Shown: positions 8,122 through 18,134, counted from the stretch's first letter. The stretch: DNA of 55,532 nucleotides from an uncultured Pseudohongiella sp. (GCA_902531515.1 CACAEJ010000011.1:1-55532); one strand, 5' to 3'. The notes: generated by a model from the sequence alone, not told the origin. Numbers and translations are program-made.

Positions 8122-9921
8122 CTATGAATCAACCTTTAAAACCGCTAAAAATGCTTCCTGAGGGACCTCAACATTTCCTACTTTCTTCATGCGTTTTTTA
8201 CCCGCTTTCTGTTTCTCTAGCAACTTCTTCTTTCTAGTTATATCACCGCCATAGCATTTTGCTGTCACATTTTTACGCAAAGCTTTTACGGTCTGCCTCG
8301 AAATTATCTGACCTCCAATTGCTGCCTGAATGGCCACATCATAAAGCTGACGAGGAATCAGTTCTTTCATTTTTTCAGTCAATAACCTGCCTTTTGATGT
8401 CGCATGATCACGATGAACAATTAAAGCAAGCGCATCAACTTTATCGCCATTAATAAGAATGTCCAGTCTCACGAGGTTGGATTTTTCAAATCGAACAAAA
8501 TTATAATCCAGCGAAGCATAACCTCTACTAACTGATTTAAGCCTATCAAAAAAATCTAGCACTACCTCATTCATAGGCATCTCATAACTCAAAGAAACTT
8601 GTTTTCCTATAAACTGCATATCTTTTTGCAAACCCCTTTTTTCAACACATAGGGTAATCACATTTCCTAAATGTTCGTGTGGGACGAGTATATTCGCCAA
8701 GACTATAGGCTCTCGCATTTCCAGAATATTGTTTACTGCAGGTAAGCGTGATGGGCTGTCTACTTTAATTAATTCACCATCATTTAGCTCCACCTCATAT
8801 ACTACAGTTGGAGCGGTAGTAATTAGAGATAGACTATACTCCCTCTCAAGTCGCTCTTGGACAATTTCCATATGCAACATCCCAAGAAAACCACATCGAA
8901 ACCCAAAACCCAGAGCATCTGAGTTCTCTGGCTCATAATATAGCGACGCGTCGTTCAGTGTAAGCTTAGATAGAGCATCGCGAAAATTTTCGAAGTCATC
9001 TGACGATACAGGAAACAACCCTGCATAGACTTGAGGCTGAATCTTTCTAAAACCAGAAAGTGCTTCAGCTTCTGAGTTGTTTGCTAAAACGATAGTATCG
9101 CCAACAGGTGCTCCATGAATATCTTTTATACCAGCAACGACGAACCCTACCTCTCCGGCTGTCAGTTCCTCCAATTCGCTTCTCTTTGGAGTAAACACAC
9201 CAACGCTATCAACAACATGGCCCTTGCCTATCGATTTTGCTTTAATTTTATCACCTGTTTTTAGAGTTCCTTCGTATACTCTTACCAGTGAAACGACTCC
9301 TAAGTAATTATCAAACCATGAGTCAATAATTAACGCCTTTAGCTCACCGTCAAGATTACCTTCAGGGGGCGGAACCTTCTCAATGATATCCTCGAGAATT
9401 TGCTCAACACCGAGGCCTGTTTTAGCAGACGCACATACGGCATCAGCTGCATCTAACCCAATAATTTCCTCAATTTCGATTCTCACCCTTTCCGGTTCAG
9501 CCTGAGGTAAATCCATCTTGTTCAACACGGGAATCACTTCTAAACCCTGATCAATGGCAGTATAGCAGGTCGCCACGGACTGAGCTTCGACACCTTGGCC
9601 TGCGTCGACGACAAGCAAAGCACCCTCGCAGGCAGCTAATGATCTGGAAACCTCATAAGTAAAATCCACATGCCCAGGCGTATCTATAAAATTCAACTGA
9701 TACTTCTTACCATTCGAGGTTTGGTAGTGCAGGGTTACGCTCTGAGCCTTAATTGTAATCCCCCGCTCTCTCTCAATATCGAGGCTATCTAATATTTGTG
9801 CTTCCATTTCCCGGTCGCTCAAGCCTCCACAGAGCTGGATGAATCGATCTGCAAGAGTTGATTTGCCATGATCTATATGGGCGATAATCGAAAAGTTTCT
9901 TATGTGGCTTAAGTCGGACAC
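8122..9921 (-). CDS. lepA: Elongation factor 4 (ribosome back-translocase LepA)
   Basis: This translational GTPase acts on stalled or misassembled ribosomes. I chose the GTG at 9921 because it gives [13 protein letters not shown], the usual gammaproteobacterial N-terminus, and 599 aa, the E. coli length. A TTG 15 bases upstream is also open. G1 is [10 protein letters not shown]3 is DTPGH and G4 is NKMD. The LepA-specific C-terminal part contains [25 protein letters not shown] and the basic [19 protein letters not shown]. It follows mucD closely in the rpoE-led run. Confidence 0.97.
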   Translation of the reverse strand: MSDLSHIRNFSIIAHIDHGKSTLADRFIQLCGGLSDREMEAQILDSLDIERERGITIKAQSVTLHYQTSNGKKYQLNFIDTPGHVDFTYEVSRSLAACEGALLVVDAGQGVEAQSVATCYTAIDQGLEVIPVLNKMDLPQAEPERVRIEIEEIIGLDAADAVCASAKTGLGVEQILEDIIEKVPPPEGNLDGELKALIIDSWFDNYLGVVSLVRVYEGTLKTGDKIKAKSIGKGHVVDSVGVFTPKRSELEELTAGEVGFVVAGIKDIHGAPVGDTIVLANNSEAEALSGFRKIQPQVYAGLFPVSSDDFENFRDALSKLTLNDASLYYEPENSDALGFGFRCGFLGMLHMEIVQERLEREYSLSLITTAPTVVYEVELNDGELIKVDSPSRLPAVNNILEMREPIVLANILVPHEHLGNVITLCVEKRGLQKDMQFIGKQVSLSYEMPMNEVVLDFFDRLKSVSRGYASLDYNFVRFEKSNLVRLDILINGDKVDALALIVHRDHATSKGRLLTEKMKELIPRQLYDVAIQAAIGGQIISRQTVKALRKNVTAKCYGGDITRKKKLLEKQKAGKKRMKKVGNVEVPQEAFLAVLKVDS

Positions 9922-9969
9922 AGCGCAACTCAGCAAGCGTGATTAAAAATAATGGAAACTTTCAAGTGA

Positions 9970-11391
9970 CTACGGAGAGAGTTCCAAGGCCATTGTAGTC
10001 CCTTGCCCTTCTCTTAATATCCGAATTGGAACGAAACCGGCCGCCGGCAACTCTGATGCAATCTCCTCAAAATTTTCAGAGGAGACCACGCTTTGGCGAT
10101 TAAGGGCTACGATTACATCCCCCTCTAAGAGCCCAGCTGCCCTGCCAGGACCATCTTCAATTTTCGTAATTCGCACCCCAGAAATACCCGCAACCTGCTT
10201 TGTTTCATCACTCAACTCGACTACTTGGAAGCCCAAGGGATTCGCTCGATTTTGACTTGGTTGCCTGCTGACAGACGCAGTGACATTGGTAGGCGAACTA
10301 CCGAGCTCCACCACTTGTGTCAAAATCTCTCCATTCCTAAACAAGACGACCTCTGCTCGCGTGCCAGGCTTATATTGACCCACATAGAAAGGTAAGTCGG
10401 TATAAAACTCTATTTCATGATCGTTAAACCTTAAGACAATATCCTCATTGCGAATATCTGCTTTTGATGCAGGCGAGTTAGGCTGAACTTCGTCGACAAA
10501 AGCGCCGCGTGGTCTTTCCATATCGAAAATTTCTGCAAGCGCGTAGTCTACTTCGCGCATTCTCACCCCTAATAACCCTCGCTCTACTCGTCCACTTTCA
10601 CGTAATTGAGCTATCACATTTTCAGCGACGTTACTTGGTATAGAGAAGGAAATACCATTTGAACCGCCGGTACTACTAATAATCTGAGAATTGATACCTA
10701 CTACTTCTCCATCAAGATTGAACAAAGGTCCACCAGAATTTCCCTGATTGATCGCAACGTCAGTCTGGATAAACGACATGTAATTATACGAAGATCTGCC
10801 TGGGACTGAACGCCCTTGAGCACTGACTATTCCAGCAGCTGCCGAAAATTCAAGCCCAAAAGGCGATCCAATAGCTAAAACCCAGTCACCCACCCTAACG
10901 TCATCGGAATCACCAAAGCCAACATATGGTAAGTCGCTCGCTGGTATTTTCAGAAGCGCAATATCTGAAGGCTCATCAAGTCCGATGACCTCGGCATCAA
11001 AAACTCTGCGATCGTTTAGATGAACTTGAATTTCATCCGCGCCCTCGACAACGTGGTTGTTAGTAATCACGTAGCCATCTTTTGAGATAATAAATCCCGA
11101 TCCAACAGCCCCTCTCTGCCTCATCTCTGGCATGTTTTCCAAATCTAAGTCCGGCTCTTGTCCAGGATTGAGTCTACGCAGCAAATCGTTTAATTCTTGA
11201 TCATTTATGGGTGGCCTAGACTCCACCTGACGAGACGTCGATATTTCGACTATCGTAGGTCCATTTCTTTCGACAAGATCAGCGAAACTGGGCAAATCAG
11301 CACCGTGAACAACCTCATAGCTAAAAAATTGCAGCCCAAAAGTAAGAAATATGTTTGCTAAAGGCGTTTTACTTGCGAAAAGCGATTTCAT
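9970..11391 (-). CDS. mucD: Periplasmic serine protease, MucD/DegP type (HtrA family)
   Basis: An envelope quality-control protease and chaperone. From the ATG at 11391 (GGAA upstream) it is 473 aa with a signal peptide ending near residue 29. The 34 extra upstream codons in frame are probably untranslated. The trypsin-like triad is visible: H113 (VITNNHVVEG), D143 (EPSDIALLKI) and S219 (NQGNSGGPLF). Two PDZ domains follow (about 265-360 and 380-470). It belongs to the sigma-E cluster and sits directly after the anti-sigma gene, without mucB or mucC. Confidence 0.94.
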   Translation of the reverse strand: MKSLFASKTPLANIFLTFGLQFFSYEVVHGADLPSFADLVERNGPTIVEISTSRQVESRPPINDQELNDLLRRLNPGQEPDLDLENMPEMRQRGAVGSGFIISKDGYVITNNHVVEGADEIQVHLNDRRVFDAEVIGLDEPSDIALLKIPASDLPYVGFGDSDDVRVGDWVLAIGSPFGLEFSAAAGIVSAQGRSVPGRSSYNYMSFIQTDVAINQGNSGGPLFNLDGEVVGINSQIISSTGGSNGISFSIPSNVAENVIAQLRESGRVERGLLGVRMREVDYALAEIFDMERPRGAFVDEVQPNSPASKADIRNEDIVLRFNDHEIEFYTDLPFYVGQYKPGTRAEVVLFRNGEILTQVVELGSSPTNVTASVSRQPSQNRANPLGFQVVELSDETKQVAGISGVRITKIEDGPGRAAGLLEGDVIVALNRQSVVSSENFEEIASELPAAGFVPIRILREGQGTTMALELSP

Positions 11392-11533
11392 GATTCGATT
11401 CCATAAACAGACAATATACCCAAATAAATAGCGATTCAGGCGAATCTTACCATATTGCTGCCCCGCCAAGAAGGGCGCTCTGTAACGGAACAAACTGGTG
11501 AGTCAAAGAAATAGTCTATTACTGAAAGGCTCT

Positions 11534-12097
11534 TTAATTATCTCGAGGCTGCAATTCATTTACTAGTCGATATAATGGAGAGTCTTGAAGATGTTCAATG
11601 AGTGGTGGTTCTTCTTCATCTATTTGAATACGGCTAATATACTCTTTAAGTAATTCCTGAGCCTTAAGATCAGCTTCTGTAATTTCTCCTTCAGCATCAG
11701 AAGAAGGAAACACCTCCGGCACTTCATACGTTTGCGGAACATGATCCGCTATCTCAATAAAATCACTGGTACCCTCAAGCATCATTTTACCGCTCATGAC
11801 ACAAATAGTTGCGATCGACGCAGCAATTACCATTTTTATCAAGCTATCGCCAACGACTGGCCTTATAAGTCGGGAGATTTTGTCTTCCCTATCAATGCCC
11901 TCACGAACACCTTTCATAAAACCTTGTTTTACAGGGATTATTTCTTCACGAACAATTGATTGGACTAAACTAAACCTTCGCCATTTTTCAGTAATTTCGG
12001 GATTCTCTTCGTACAACTTCAGCAACCGAGGCACCGCCAACTCATCTGCTTCATCGTCCAAAAGTGCTGACAATGACTCCTGATCAAACTTTGACAT
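11534..12097 (-). CDS. rseA: Anti-sigma-E factor, RseA/MucA type
   Basis: An inner-membrane anti-sigma factor that holds RpoE until it is cleaved under envelope stress. It is 187 aa. The cytoplasmic RseA_N domain is recognisable from its start (QESLSALLDDEADEL, then WRRFSLVQSIVREE). A single membrane segment lies at about residues 85-106, followed by an acidic periplasmic tail. It is 63 bases downstream of rpoE. No RseB/MucB gene follows, so the periplasmic guard of the cleavage site is missing here or encoded elsewhere. Confidence 0.9.
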   Translation of the reverse strand: MSKFDQESLSALLDDEADELAVPRLLKLYEENPEITEKWRRFSLVQSIVREEIIPVKQGFMKGVREGIDREDKISRLIRPVVGDSLIKMVIAASIATICVMSGKMMLEGTSDFIEIADHVPQTYEVPEVFPSSDAEGEITEADLKAQELLKEYISRIQIDEEEPPLIEHLQDSPLYRLVNELQPRDN

Positions 12098-12160
12098 AAA
12101 AACAACTCCTGCCTTAACTATACCGAAACGAGCTAATTTCTTTTTCTTGTACCACTTTTC

Positions 12161-12730
12161 TTATATTAATTCTTTGATAGCCTTATCGATTGACTCTCTT
12201 GCTCTAAAAATCCTTGATCGAACAGTTCCCACGGGGCAATTCATAATCTCGGTTATGTCTTCATAACTAAGGCCCGAAAATTCGCGTAAAGTAAAAGCAG
12301 TCCTTAAGTCAGCTGGGAGCGCCTTTATCGCGTCCTCTATCACTTTTTTCAGATTTTCCATTTCTAGCGAACTCTCAGGTGTTTCAATCTCACTCAGCGC
12401 AAGGCCAAGCTCACCCCCTTCCGCATCATTTAATTCTACATCGCTCGAAGGAGGTCTTCGACCGCGCGAGACAATATGGTTCTTGGCCGTATTAATAGCG
12501 ATTCTGTAAAGCCAAGTATAAAATGCGCTATCTCCTCGAAACAGAGGAAGGGCTTTATAAGCTTTTATGAAAGCTTCCTGACATACGTCTTCTGCCTCTT
12601 TCGGATCACGAATGATTCTGGCAACCATAGCGGCAACCCGATTTTGGTAACGCAGAACAAGCAAGTCAAAAGCATTCTTGTTCCCATCTAATACCCTTTC
12701 AACTAATTGCTGATCGGTATCCGCTGGCAT
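12161..12730 (-). CDS. rpoE: RNA polymerase sigma-E factor (RpoE/AlgU)
   Basis: An extracytoplasmic-function sigma factor for the envelope stress regulon. It is 189 aa. Region 2 includes EDVCQEAFIKAYKAL and AFYTWLYRIAINTAKNH, and region 4 includes LREFSGLSYEDITEIMNCPVGTVRSRIFRARE. It heads a minus-strand series with rseA, mucD, lepA, lepB, rnc, era and recO and is divergent from nadB, the Pseudomonas arrangement. Its upstream region has a near-consensus sigma-E promoter, implying autoregulation. Confidence 0.97.
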   Translation of the reverse strand: MPADTDQQLVERVLDGNKNAFDLLVLRYQNRVAAMVARIIRDPKEAEDVCQEAFIKAYKALPLFRGDSAFYTWLYRIAINTAKNHIVSRGRRPPSSDVELNDAEGGELGLALSEIETPESSLEMENLKKVIEDAIKALPADLRTAFTLREFSGLSYEDITEIMNCPVGTVRSRIFRARESIDKAIKELI

Positions 12731-13032
12731 TTGCCTATCTCTCCGTAACTACTACCCTAATATTTGCCGGAATAGAGCAATCTACAGCGTCACCATTTAT
12801 AGACAACGATCTGACACATAAGTTCTAGAAACTGACAAAAATAGAGCATTTTAATCTTCACCCTCTTTATATAGGGCTCATCACCAAATTATTAGCATTA
12901 GTCTTCGGGTATTGATAGGTCTTTTGAAGAAAATTGATTATGTATGAAAGAATACCTACTAGAACAATACAGGTTTCACGTTGTAGAATAACTGCATATT
13001 TTTCAATATGTTAATTCAATCAATTTAAGCTA
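12731..13032. other. Divergent rpoE/nadB intergenic region
   Basis: The 302 bases between the divergent rpoE and nadB starts hold the sigma-E-type promoter noted separately. The half nearer nadB is AT-rich and must carry the nadB promoter, but no pair of hexamers stands out. No ORF or RNA gene is visible. Confidence 0.5.
12799..12825 (-). promoter_or_regulatory. Sigma-E-dependent promoter of rpoE
   Basis: Reading the minus strand, GAACTT (12825-12820) is followed by exactly 15 bases and then GTCTAT (12804-12799). The known sigma-E consensus is GGAACTT, about 15-16 bases, then GTCTAA or TCTGA. The site is about 70 bases upstream of the rpoE ATG. It fits the well-known autoregulatory promoter of rpoE/algU. 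Confidence 0.7.
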
Positions 13033-14676
13033 ATGATGTCCCAAACTCAGGAAACCGACATTTTAGTAATCGGAAGCGGCGCAGCTGGATTAACTCTTGC
13101 TCTTAGAGTTGCCGATTTCTGCAAAGTCACCGTACTCAGTAAGAGTGATCTCCGCGAGGGAGCAACTTTTTACGCACAGGGAGGTATTGCAGCAGTTCTG
13201 GATGAAACAGATAGTATTGAGTCACATATCAATGACACCCTAAATGCGGGTGTTGGTCTATGCAATCCTCAGGTAGTCGAACACATAGTTTCACGAGGCA
13301 GTGAGGTCGTGACATGGCTGCTTCAACAAGGAGTTCCATTCACAACCAAGACATCCAGAGAAGAAAACAATAATCTCAAATCCATCAACCATGAGGAACT
13401 CGGTTCACTTCATTTAACACAGGAAGGGGGCCACAGTCATCGAAGAATAATCCACGCAACTGATGCAACTGGAAAAGCAGTCTTTGAAACACTCCGTGAA
13501 CAGGCTATTAACCACCCAAGCATTGAATTGATTGAGGAGTGTATGGCTGTTGACTTAATTACCTTGCAATTAAGTAATGGGAAACGGAAATGCTCAGGTC
13601 TATATGTATTCAACAAAAGAACCCGTAATGTTGAAATTATCGCTGCAAAATTCGTTGCTTTAGCAACTGGAGGCGCCAGCAAAACCTATCTTTACACATC
13701 TAACCCAGATGGAGCGAGCGGCGATGGCATCGCCATGGCCTGGCGAGCCGGTTGCAGAATCGCGAATATGGAATTCAATCAATTCCATCCGACATGTCTT
13801 TATCATCCTCATGCAAAATCGTTTTTAATTTCAGAGGCGCTTCGAGGAGAAGGTGCCATGTTAGAGTTATCTGATGGCACCCGATTCATGTCTAAGTTCG
13901 ACAAGCGGGGTGAACTTGCGCCGCGAGACATCGTAGCAAGGGCTATAGACCATGAAATGAAGCGTCTGGGCTGCGATTGCGTTTACTTGAACATTACTCA
14001 TAGAGAACCAAGCTTTGTAACTGGCCATTTTCCAAACATTTACGAACGCTGCTTAAAATTTGGAATCGATATCACAAAAGACCGAATCCCCGTTGTACCG
14101 GCAGCTCATTACACCTGCGGTGGAGTGTTGATTAACGAGAAAGGGGAAACAGATATTGATAATTTGTATGCCATCGGAGAAACAAGCTGTAGCGGATTGC
14201 ATGGCGCAAATCGAATGGCTAGCAATTCGTTACTTGAATGTTTTGTAGTCGCTTTTGGTGCTGCAAGCAGCATTTCAGAAAGGATCAATAGTGTTGGCTT
14301 TTCGGAATCACTTCCCGTTTGGGATGAGAGTAAAGTTACTAACTCTGATGATGAGGTCCTTGTTTCGCACAATTGGGATGAAATTCGTCGATTGATGTGG
14401 AACTTTGTAGGAATTGTTCGCAGCACTAAACGTCTTGAGGTGGCAGACCGAAGAATAAAGGCGCTTCGTGAAGAAATTCGCGATTACTACAGAAAGAACA
14501 GAGTCACAAACGACAATTTGGAATTGAGGAATATTGCTTTAGTTGCTGAACTAATAATTACCTGTGCTCTGCAAAGAAACGAGAGCCGGGGACTCCATTA
14601 CATTGTCGATTACCCAAAGACTCAAGAAGAAATCAAAGATACGTTACTGGTGCCTCCATCATTTTTTCAGACTTAG
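13033..14676 (+). CDS. nadB: L-aspartate oxidase
   Basis: An FAD enzyme that oxidises aspartate to iminoaspartate, the first step of de novo NAD synthesis. It is 547 aa. The N-terminal dinucleotide-binding motif is DILVIGSGAAGLTLAL. The FAD/substrate-binding blocks REGATFYAQGGIAAVL, EFNQFHPTCL, SEALRGEGAML and the C-terminal GLHGANRMASNSLLEC are intact. Two consecutive ATGs begin the gene. The last 18 bases overlap the convergent sdhE. The nadB-sdhE neighbourhood is common in gammaproteobacteria. Confidence 0.97.
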   Translation: MMSQTQETDILVIGSGAAGLTLALRVADFCKVTVLSKSDLREGATFYAQGGIAAVLDETDSIESHINDTLNAGVGLCNPQVVEHIVSRGSEVVTWLLQQGVPFTTKTSREENNNLKSINHEELGSLHLTQEGGHSHRRIIHATDATGKAVFETLREQAINHPSIELIEECMAVDLITLQLSNGKRKCSGLYVFNKRTRNVEIIAAKFVALATGGASKTYLYTSNPDGASGDGIAMAWRAGCRIANMEFNQFHPTCLYHPHAKSFLISEALRGEGAMLELSDGTRFMSKFDKRGELAPRDIVARAIDHEMKRLGCDCVYLNITHREPSFVTGHFPNIYERCLKFGIDITKDRIPVVPAAHYTCGGVLINEKGETDIDNLYAIGETSCSGLHGANRMASNSLLECFVVAFGAASSISERINSVGFSESLPVWDESKVTNSDDEVLVSHNWDEIRRLMWNFVGIVRSTKRLEVADRRIKALREEIRDYYRKNRVTNDNLELRNIALVAELIITCALQRNESRGLHYIVDYPKTQEEIKDTLLVPPSFFQT

Positions 14677-14940
14677 AGTGGGGTCGCTGTGTTGACGCCT
14701 ACTGTGAGCTAGAATTTTTGAAGTGATGGTAGCATATTTCTTATTTTCAGAGTGACTCGAACTCATTAGCAAAGTATAGATATCCTGGTCCTCGTGATGA
14801 AGAAGATCTTGATACAAAACTTGATCATCAATCGTTAGGTCATCAAATACTTCTTGGACGAAAGGCACGAGAAGTAAATCTAGCTCTAACATTCCGCGTC
14901 GACTATGCCAAAACATCCTTTGCTTGTTTAAATTTTTCAT
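14659..14940 (-). CDS. sdhE: FAD assembly factor SdhE
   Basis: This small protein promotes covalent FAD attachment to succinate dehydrogenase and fumarate reductase flavoprotein subunits. It is 93 aa with the diagnostic RGM motif in HSRRGMLELD and the later acidic helices (LLHHEDQDIYTLLM). AAAGGG precedes the ATG. It converges on nadB with an 18-base overlap and is divergent from ygfZ. The 3' end is slightly longer than in E. coli (88 aa). Confidence 0.93.
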   Translation of the reverse strand: MKNLNKQRMFWHSRRGMLELDLLLVPFVQEVFDDLTIDDQVLYQDLLHHEDQDIYTLLMSSSHSENKKYATITSKILAHSRRQHSDPTLSLKK

Positions 14941-15065
14941 ATAACCCTTTTTAGTAACTATTCAACTTAAATTTTTTCAGCCATTAATGATCCTTTGATT
15001 AACTACTCTAACATGAACTAGGCTTTTATAAGGTATACTACGCACACGAACAGAAATTTGATGAC

Positions 15066-16001
15066 ATGGTGACTATGATTGAGCTTAGAGATTATGAATT
15101 TCTTAGCGTGACAGGACCAGATGCTGCAGCCTTTCTTCAAGGGCAAGTTACTTGTGATGTTGAAAAATTAAATAAAAACAAGGCTTTAGCTGGAGCCATT
15201 TGTAGTTTGAGAGGTAGAGTAATTGCAGATTTTTTGCTGGTTTTAGATGGTGAAGATTGCGTTTTGAGGACTCAAAGAGGCATGGCGGAGATCATAAAAA
15301 ACACGCTCTCTAAATACGCTATATTCTCAAAGGTCGAATTATCTATAGAGACACGGTTCCGTAGAGTCTTAGGCGCAGCTTTAGGTGAGGATGAGAAGTT
15401 CCTCTCGAAAATCACTGGACAAATAGCTAAAGGCTATCTTAATTGTCATGTCAATGCGGAGGCAATAGTTGTTAACTTACCCGGTGACGACGGGCGCGTT
15501 GAGGTTTGGATTCGCGACGAGAAACCATTTCGCGATTGGCCAGTTAGTCAGGATACCAATAAGTTGGGGGAATGGACCAGAAAAGATATTTTGCAAGGAT
15601 TAATTCATATCAATCCCCTACTGAGCGAAGAGCACACTCCTCAGGTTCTAAACTATGATCTTTCAGGAATAATTGATTTCTCTAAAGGGTGTTACACCGG
15701 TCAAGAGATTATTGCTCGAATGCATTATAGAGGTAACGCGAAAAAGAGGTTAGCATTATTATTGAGCAAAAACTCAGTTCAAGAAGATCAAGGGATAGTC
15801 CAACGCTACGGAGAGAAAGAAACTCTCTCTAAGGTCCTGGCTTACAGTAACTGTTCGAATGGAATCGAAAATTCGGCTTTACTATCAATTCTCGACATAA
15901 CAGATAAGCAAAGCACTTTCTCACTTTCATGCCCGAAAGACGAAGAGTGCATCTTGAAGTTTGAGCCCTTAAGCTACCCCTCTCAATCAATTGTTAAATG
16001 A
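15066..16001 (+). CDS. ygfZ: Folate-binding Fe-S/tRNA-modification protein YgfZ
   Basis: A GcvT-like folate-binding protein that assists Fe-S enzymes such as MiaB. It is 311 aa (E. coli 326). The family signature K-G-C-Y-x-G-Q-E is present in SKGCYTGQEIIARMHYRG, including the functional Cys. The N-terminal LSVTGPDAAAFLQGQVTCDV is typical. ATGs occur at 15066 and 15075 and either could start the protein. It sits with sdhE and nadB, as in many relatives. Confidence 0.93.
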   Translation: MVTMIELRDYEFLSVTGPDAAAFLQGQVTCDVEKLNKNKALAGAICSLRGRVIADFLLVLDGEDCVLRTQRGMAEIIKNTLSKYAIFSKVELSIETRFRRVLGAALGEDEKFLSKITGQIAKGYLNCHVNAEAIVVNLPGDDGRVEVWIRDEKPFRDWPVSQDTNKLGEWTRKDILQGLIHINPLLSEEHTPQVLNYDLSGIIDFSKGCYTGQEIIARMHYRGNAKKRLALLLSKNSVQEDQGIVQRYGEKETLSKVLAYSNCSNGIENSALLSILDITDKQSTFSLSCPKDEECILKFEPLSYPSQSIVK

Positions 16002-16029
16002 CGCCGTAATGATAATTTGTATAATTTGT

Positions 16030-16106
16030 TGGTGTCCCCGGGCCGATTCGAACGGCCGACCTATCGCTTAGGAGGCGATTGCTCTATCCAGCTGAGCTAC
16101 GGGGAC
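16030..16106 (-). tRNA. tRNA-Arg (anticodon CCU)
   Basis: On the minus strand the acceptor stem GTCCCCG pairs with CGGGGAC. It is followed by A and an encoded CCA. The D arm is GCTC-AGCTGGATA-GAGC, the anticodon stem is ATCGC/GCGAT with loop CTCCTAA (anticodon CCT), and the T arm is GGCCG-TTCGAAT-CGGCC. The length is 77 bases including CCA. It decodes AGG. A sigma-70-like promoter lies directly upstream. Confidence 0.98.
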
Positions 16107-16117
16107 CTGTAAAAGTA

Positions 16118-16146
16118 AGTATTCCAATGATATTTACGACCGTCAA
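16118..16146 (-). promoter_or_regulatory. Sigma-70-like promoter of tRNA-Arg
   Basis: On the minus strand TTGACG (16146-16141), a 17-base spacer and AATACT (16123-16118) end 11 bases before the tRNA 5' end. This is the right geometry for a tRNA promoter. Hexamer match is 5/6 and 4/6. Confidence 0.55.
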
Positions 16147-16198
16147 TGAATAACTATAATGGGTAAACAATTCCCTCTAAACCATAACTAGCATTCGA

Positions 16199-16663
16199 AT
16201 GAACTCTATCGATTTTATATCTAAGACATTTAAGCAACTTTCAAAGGAAGAACTGTATCAAATTCTGCAATTACGGGCAGAAGTATTCGTGGTTGAGCAG
16301 AATTGTCCCTATCAAGACTTAGATAACCTTGACTTCGATTCATATCACCTTTGCGGATATCTGCATGAAGAGCTTGTTGCTTATTCACGGGTGATTAAAC
16401 CAGGTTTAAAGTACTCAGGAACTTCAATTAGTCGAGTCATTACAAAAAGTAGCGTGAGAAACTTTGGAGCTGGCAAAGCATTGATGGAAGAGTCAATTAA
16501 TGAGTGCAGGAAACACTGGGGACAGGAAGATATATTTATCTCAGCTCAAGAGCGACTCAAAAACTTTTATAATGATATTGGATTTAAAATCAACTCACAC
16601 TCTTATCTCGAGGACGGAATTACTCATATTGAGATGAAATTCAATATGAAGAATATCAAGTAG
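16199..16663 (+). CDS. GNAT-family N-acetyltransferase, ElaA type
   Basis: It is 154 aa. The ElaA signature LRAEVFVVEQNCPYQDLDNLD spans about residues 25-45, and the acetyl-CoA-binding region is RNFGAGKALMEESI. The substrate is unknown even for E. coli ElaA. The 3' end overlaps the convergent putP stop by eight bases. Confidence 0.88.
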   Translation: MNSIDFISKTFKQLSKEELYQILQLRAEVFVVEQNCPYQDLDNLDFDSYHLCGYLHEELVAYSRVIKPGLKYSGTSISRVITKSSVRNFGAGKALMEESINECRKHWGQEDIFISAQERLKNFYNDIGFKINSHSYLEDGITHIEMKFNMKNIK

Positions 16664-18134
16664 TATCAATCTCCGACCTTATATCATCGAATTCTTTTAG
16701 TAATTCTGTATTTTCCTCGGGAGCAAGTTTACTGAATAATACGATTGAAAATGATGCGGCAACAAAGCCTGGTATGATTTCATATAAGTCAAATATTCCA
16801 CCTTCCCATCTAGACCATGCAATCACTGTGAAAGCACCGACAAACATACTTACAACAGCTGATCGGGAAGTCATCTCTCTAACAAATAAAGAAAAGATTA
16901 TCACTGGACCGAAAGCTGCTCCAAAACCTGCCCAAGCGTAACTTACCAAATTCAGAACGCTATTATTTCGATCGCTAGCTATCCATAAGGCAACACATGC
17001 AACGCAAATTACTGCAATCCGGCTTACTAAAATCAGTTCAGCTTGAGATGCATCAGGACGAATAAATACTCTATAAAAATCCTCACTAATTACGCTCGCA
17101 GAAACAAGAAGCTGAGAATCTACAGTAGACATTATCGCCGATAAAATTGCCGCGGTTATTATGCCTGCGACCCATGGATTAAAAAGCGACTGATTCAAGG
17201 CTAGAAAGACAGTTTCTGAATTATCTAATGGCTCTTCCGCAAAAAATACAATTCCTGCCAAACCGCTAGCGACTGAACCAAATAGAACGATGATCATCCA
17301 ACTCATCCCAGTTCTTCTGGCAATATTCATCTCATCAGGATTTTTCGCGGCCATGAAGCGTGTAAGGATGTGGGGTTGTCCGAAATAGCCTAAACCCCAA
17401 CCTATTAATGAAAGGAAGCCTATGACTGAAATCCCGGAAAATAAATTAGTAGACCCGGGTTTTATGCTCTCCATATCACTAACTAACCCATCACTGTTAC
17501 CTATAAGGCTCAACACGACGAAAGGCACGATAACGAGCGCGAGTAGAATTAGTATAGCCTGGACAGCATCTGTCCACACAACTGCTAAAAACCCTCCTAT
17601 AAAGGTATAACCCACGATTATAAAACAACCACCGAGCAACGCTTTGTTGTAGCTTACCGAGAAACTGCTCTCAAAAAGAAGTGCTCCACCAACTAACCCT
17701 GAAGCTACGTAAAAAGTAAAAAACAGTAAAATTACGATTGCTGATACTGAACGAACTAACCTTGACTGGTCATTAAATCTAAATTCGAAATAATCCGGTA
17801 GAGTTAAAGCATTACTGGCTTTTTCACTGTAAATACGAATAGAGCGGGCGATAAAGCACCAATTCAAGTAAGCACCGAAGACAAGACCAACCCCAATCCA
17901 AATTTCTCTTAAACCGGACAAGTAGATAGCACCTGGAAGGCCTAACAACAACCATCCACTCATATCGGATGCACCAACGCTTAACGCTACCAACGTAGGG
18001 CCGAGTTTTCTGCCCCCTAAAATATAATCGTCAAGACTTTGGGTTTGTCTATAAGCTATCAATCCAAGAACAAAAAGTAGCCCAAAATACGCTGAAAAAG
18101 TAATCAATAACGGATAGTTTAATATCATAGACAT
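16656..18134 (-). CDS. putP: Sodium/proline symporter PutP
   Basis: An inner-membrane sodium:solute symporter that imports proline for use as nutrient or osmolyte. It is 492 aa (E. coli 502), with about 13 hydrophobic segments. The diagnostic YILGGRKLGP, GASDMSGWLLLGLPGAIYLSG and the GGFLAVVWTDAVQA block match PutP better than other SSS members. No putA is in the window. The start MSMILNYPLLITF has another possible ATG two codons in. Confidence 0.9.
   Translation of the reverse strand: MSMILNYPLLITFSAYFGLLFVLGLIAYRQTQSLDDYILGGRKLGPTLVALSVGASDMSGWLLLGLPGAIYLSGLREIWIGVGLVFGAYLNWCFIARSIRIYSEKASNALTLPDYFEFRFNDQSRLVRSVSAIVILLFFTFYVASGLVGGALLFESSFSVSYNKALLGGCFIIVGYTFIGGFLAVVWTDAVQAILILLALVIVPFVVLSLIGNSDGLVSDMESIKPGSTNLFSGISVIGFLSLIGWGLGYFGQPHILTRFMAAKNPDEMNIARRTGMSWMIIVLFGSVASGLAGIVFFAEEPLDNSETVFLALNQSLFNPWVAGIITAAILSAIMSTVDSQLLVSASVISEDFYRVFIRPDASQAELILVSRIAVICVACVALWIASDRNNSVLNLVSYAWAGFGAAFGPVIIFSLFVREMTSRSAVVSMFVGAFTVIAWSRWEGGIFDLYEIIPGFVAASFSIVLFSKLAPEENTELLKEFDDIRSEIDTT

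Noticed and set aside
11392..11493. 34-codon N-terminal extension of mucD
   Set aside because: The extension carries no signal-like segment; the ATG at 11391 gives a normal signal peptide and a GGAA site.
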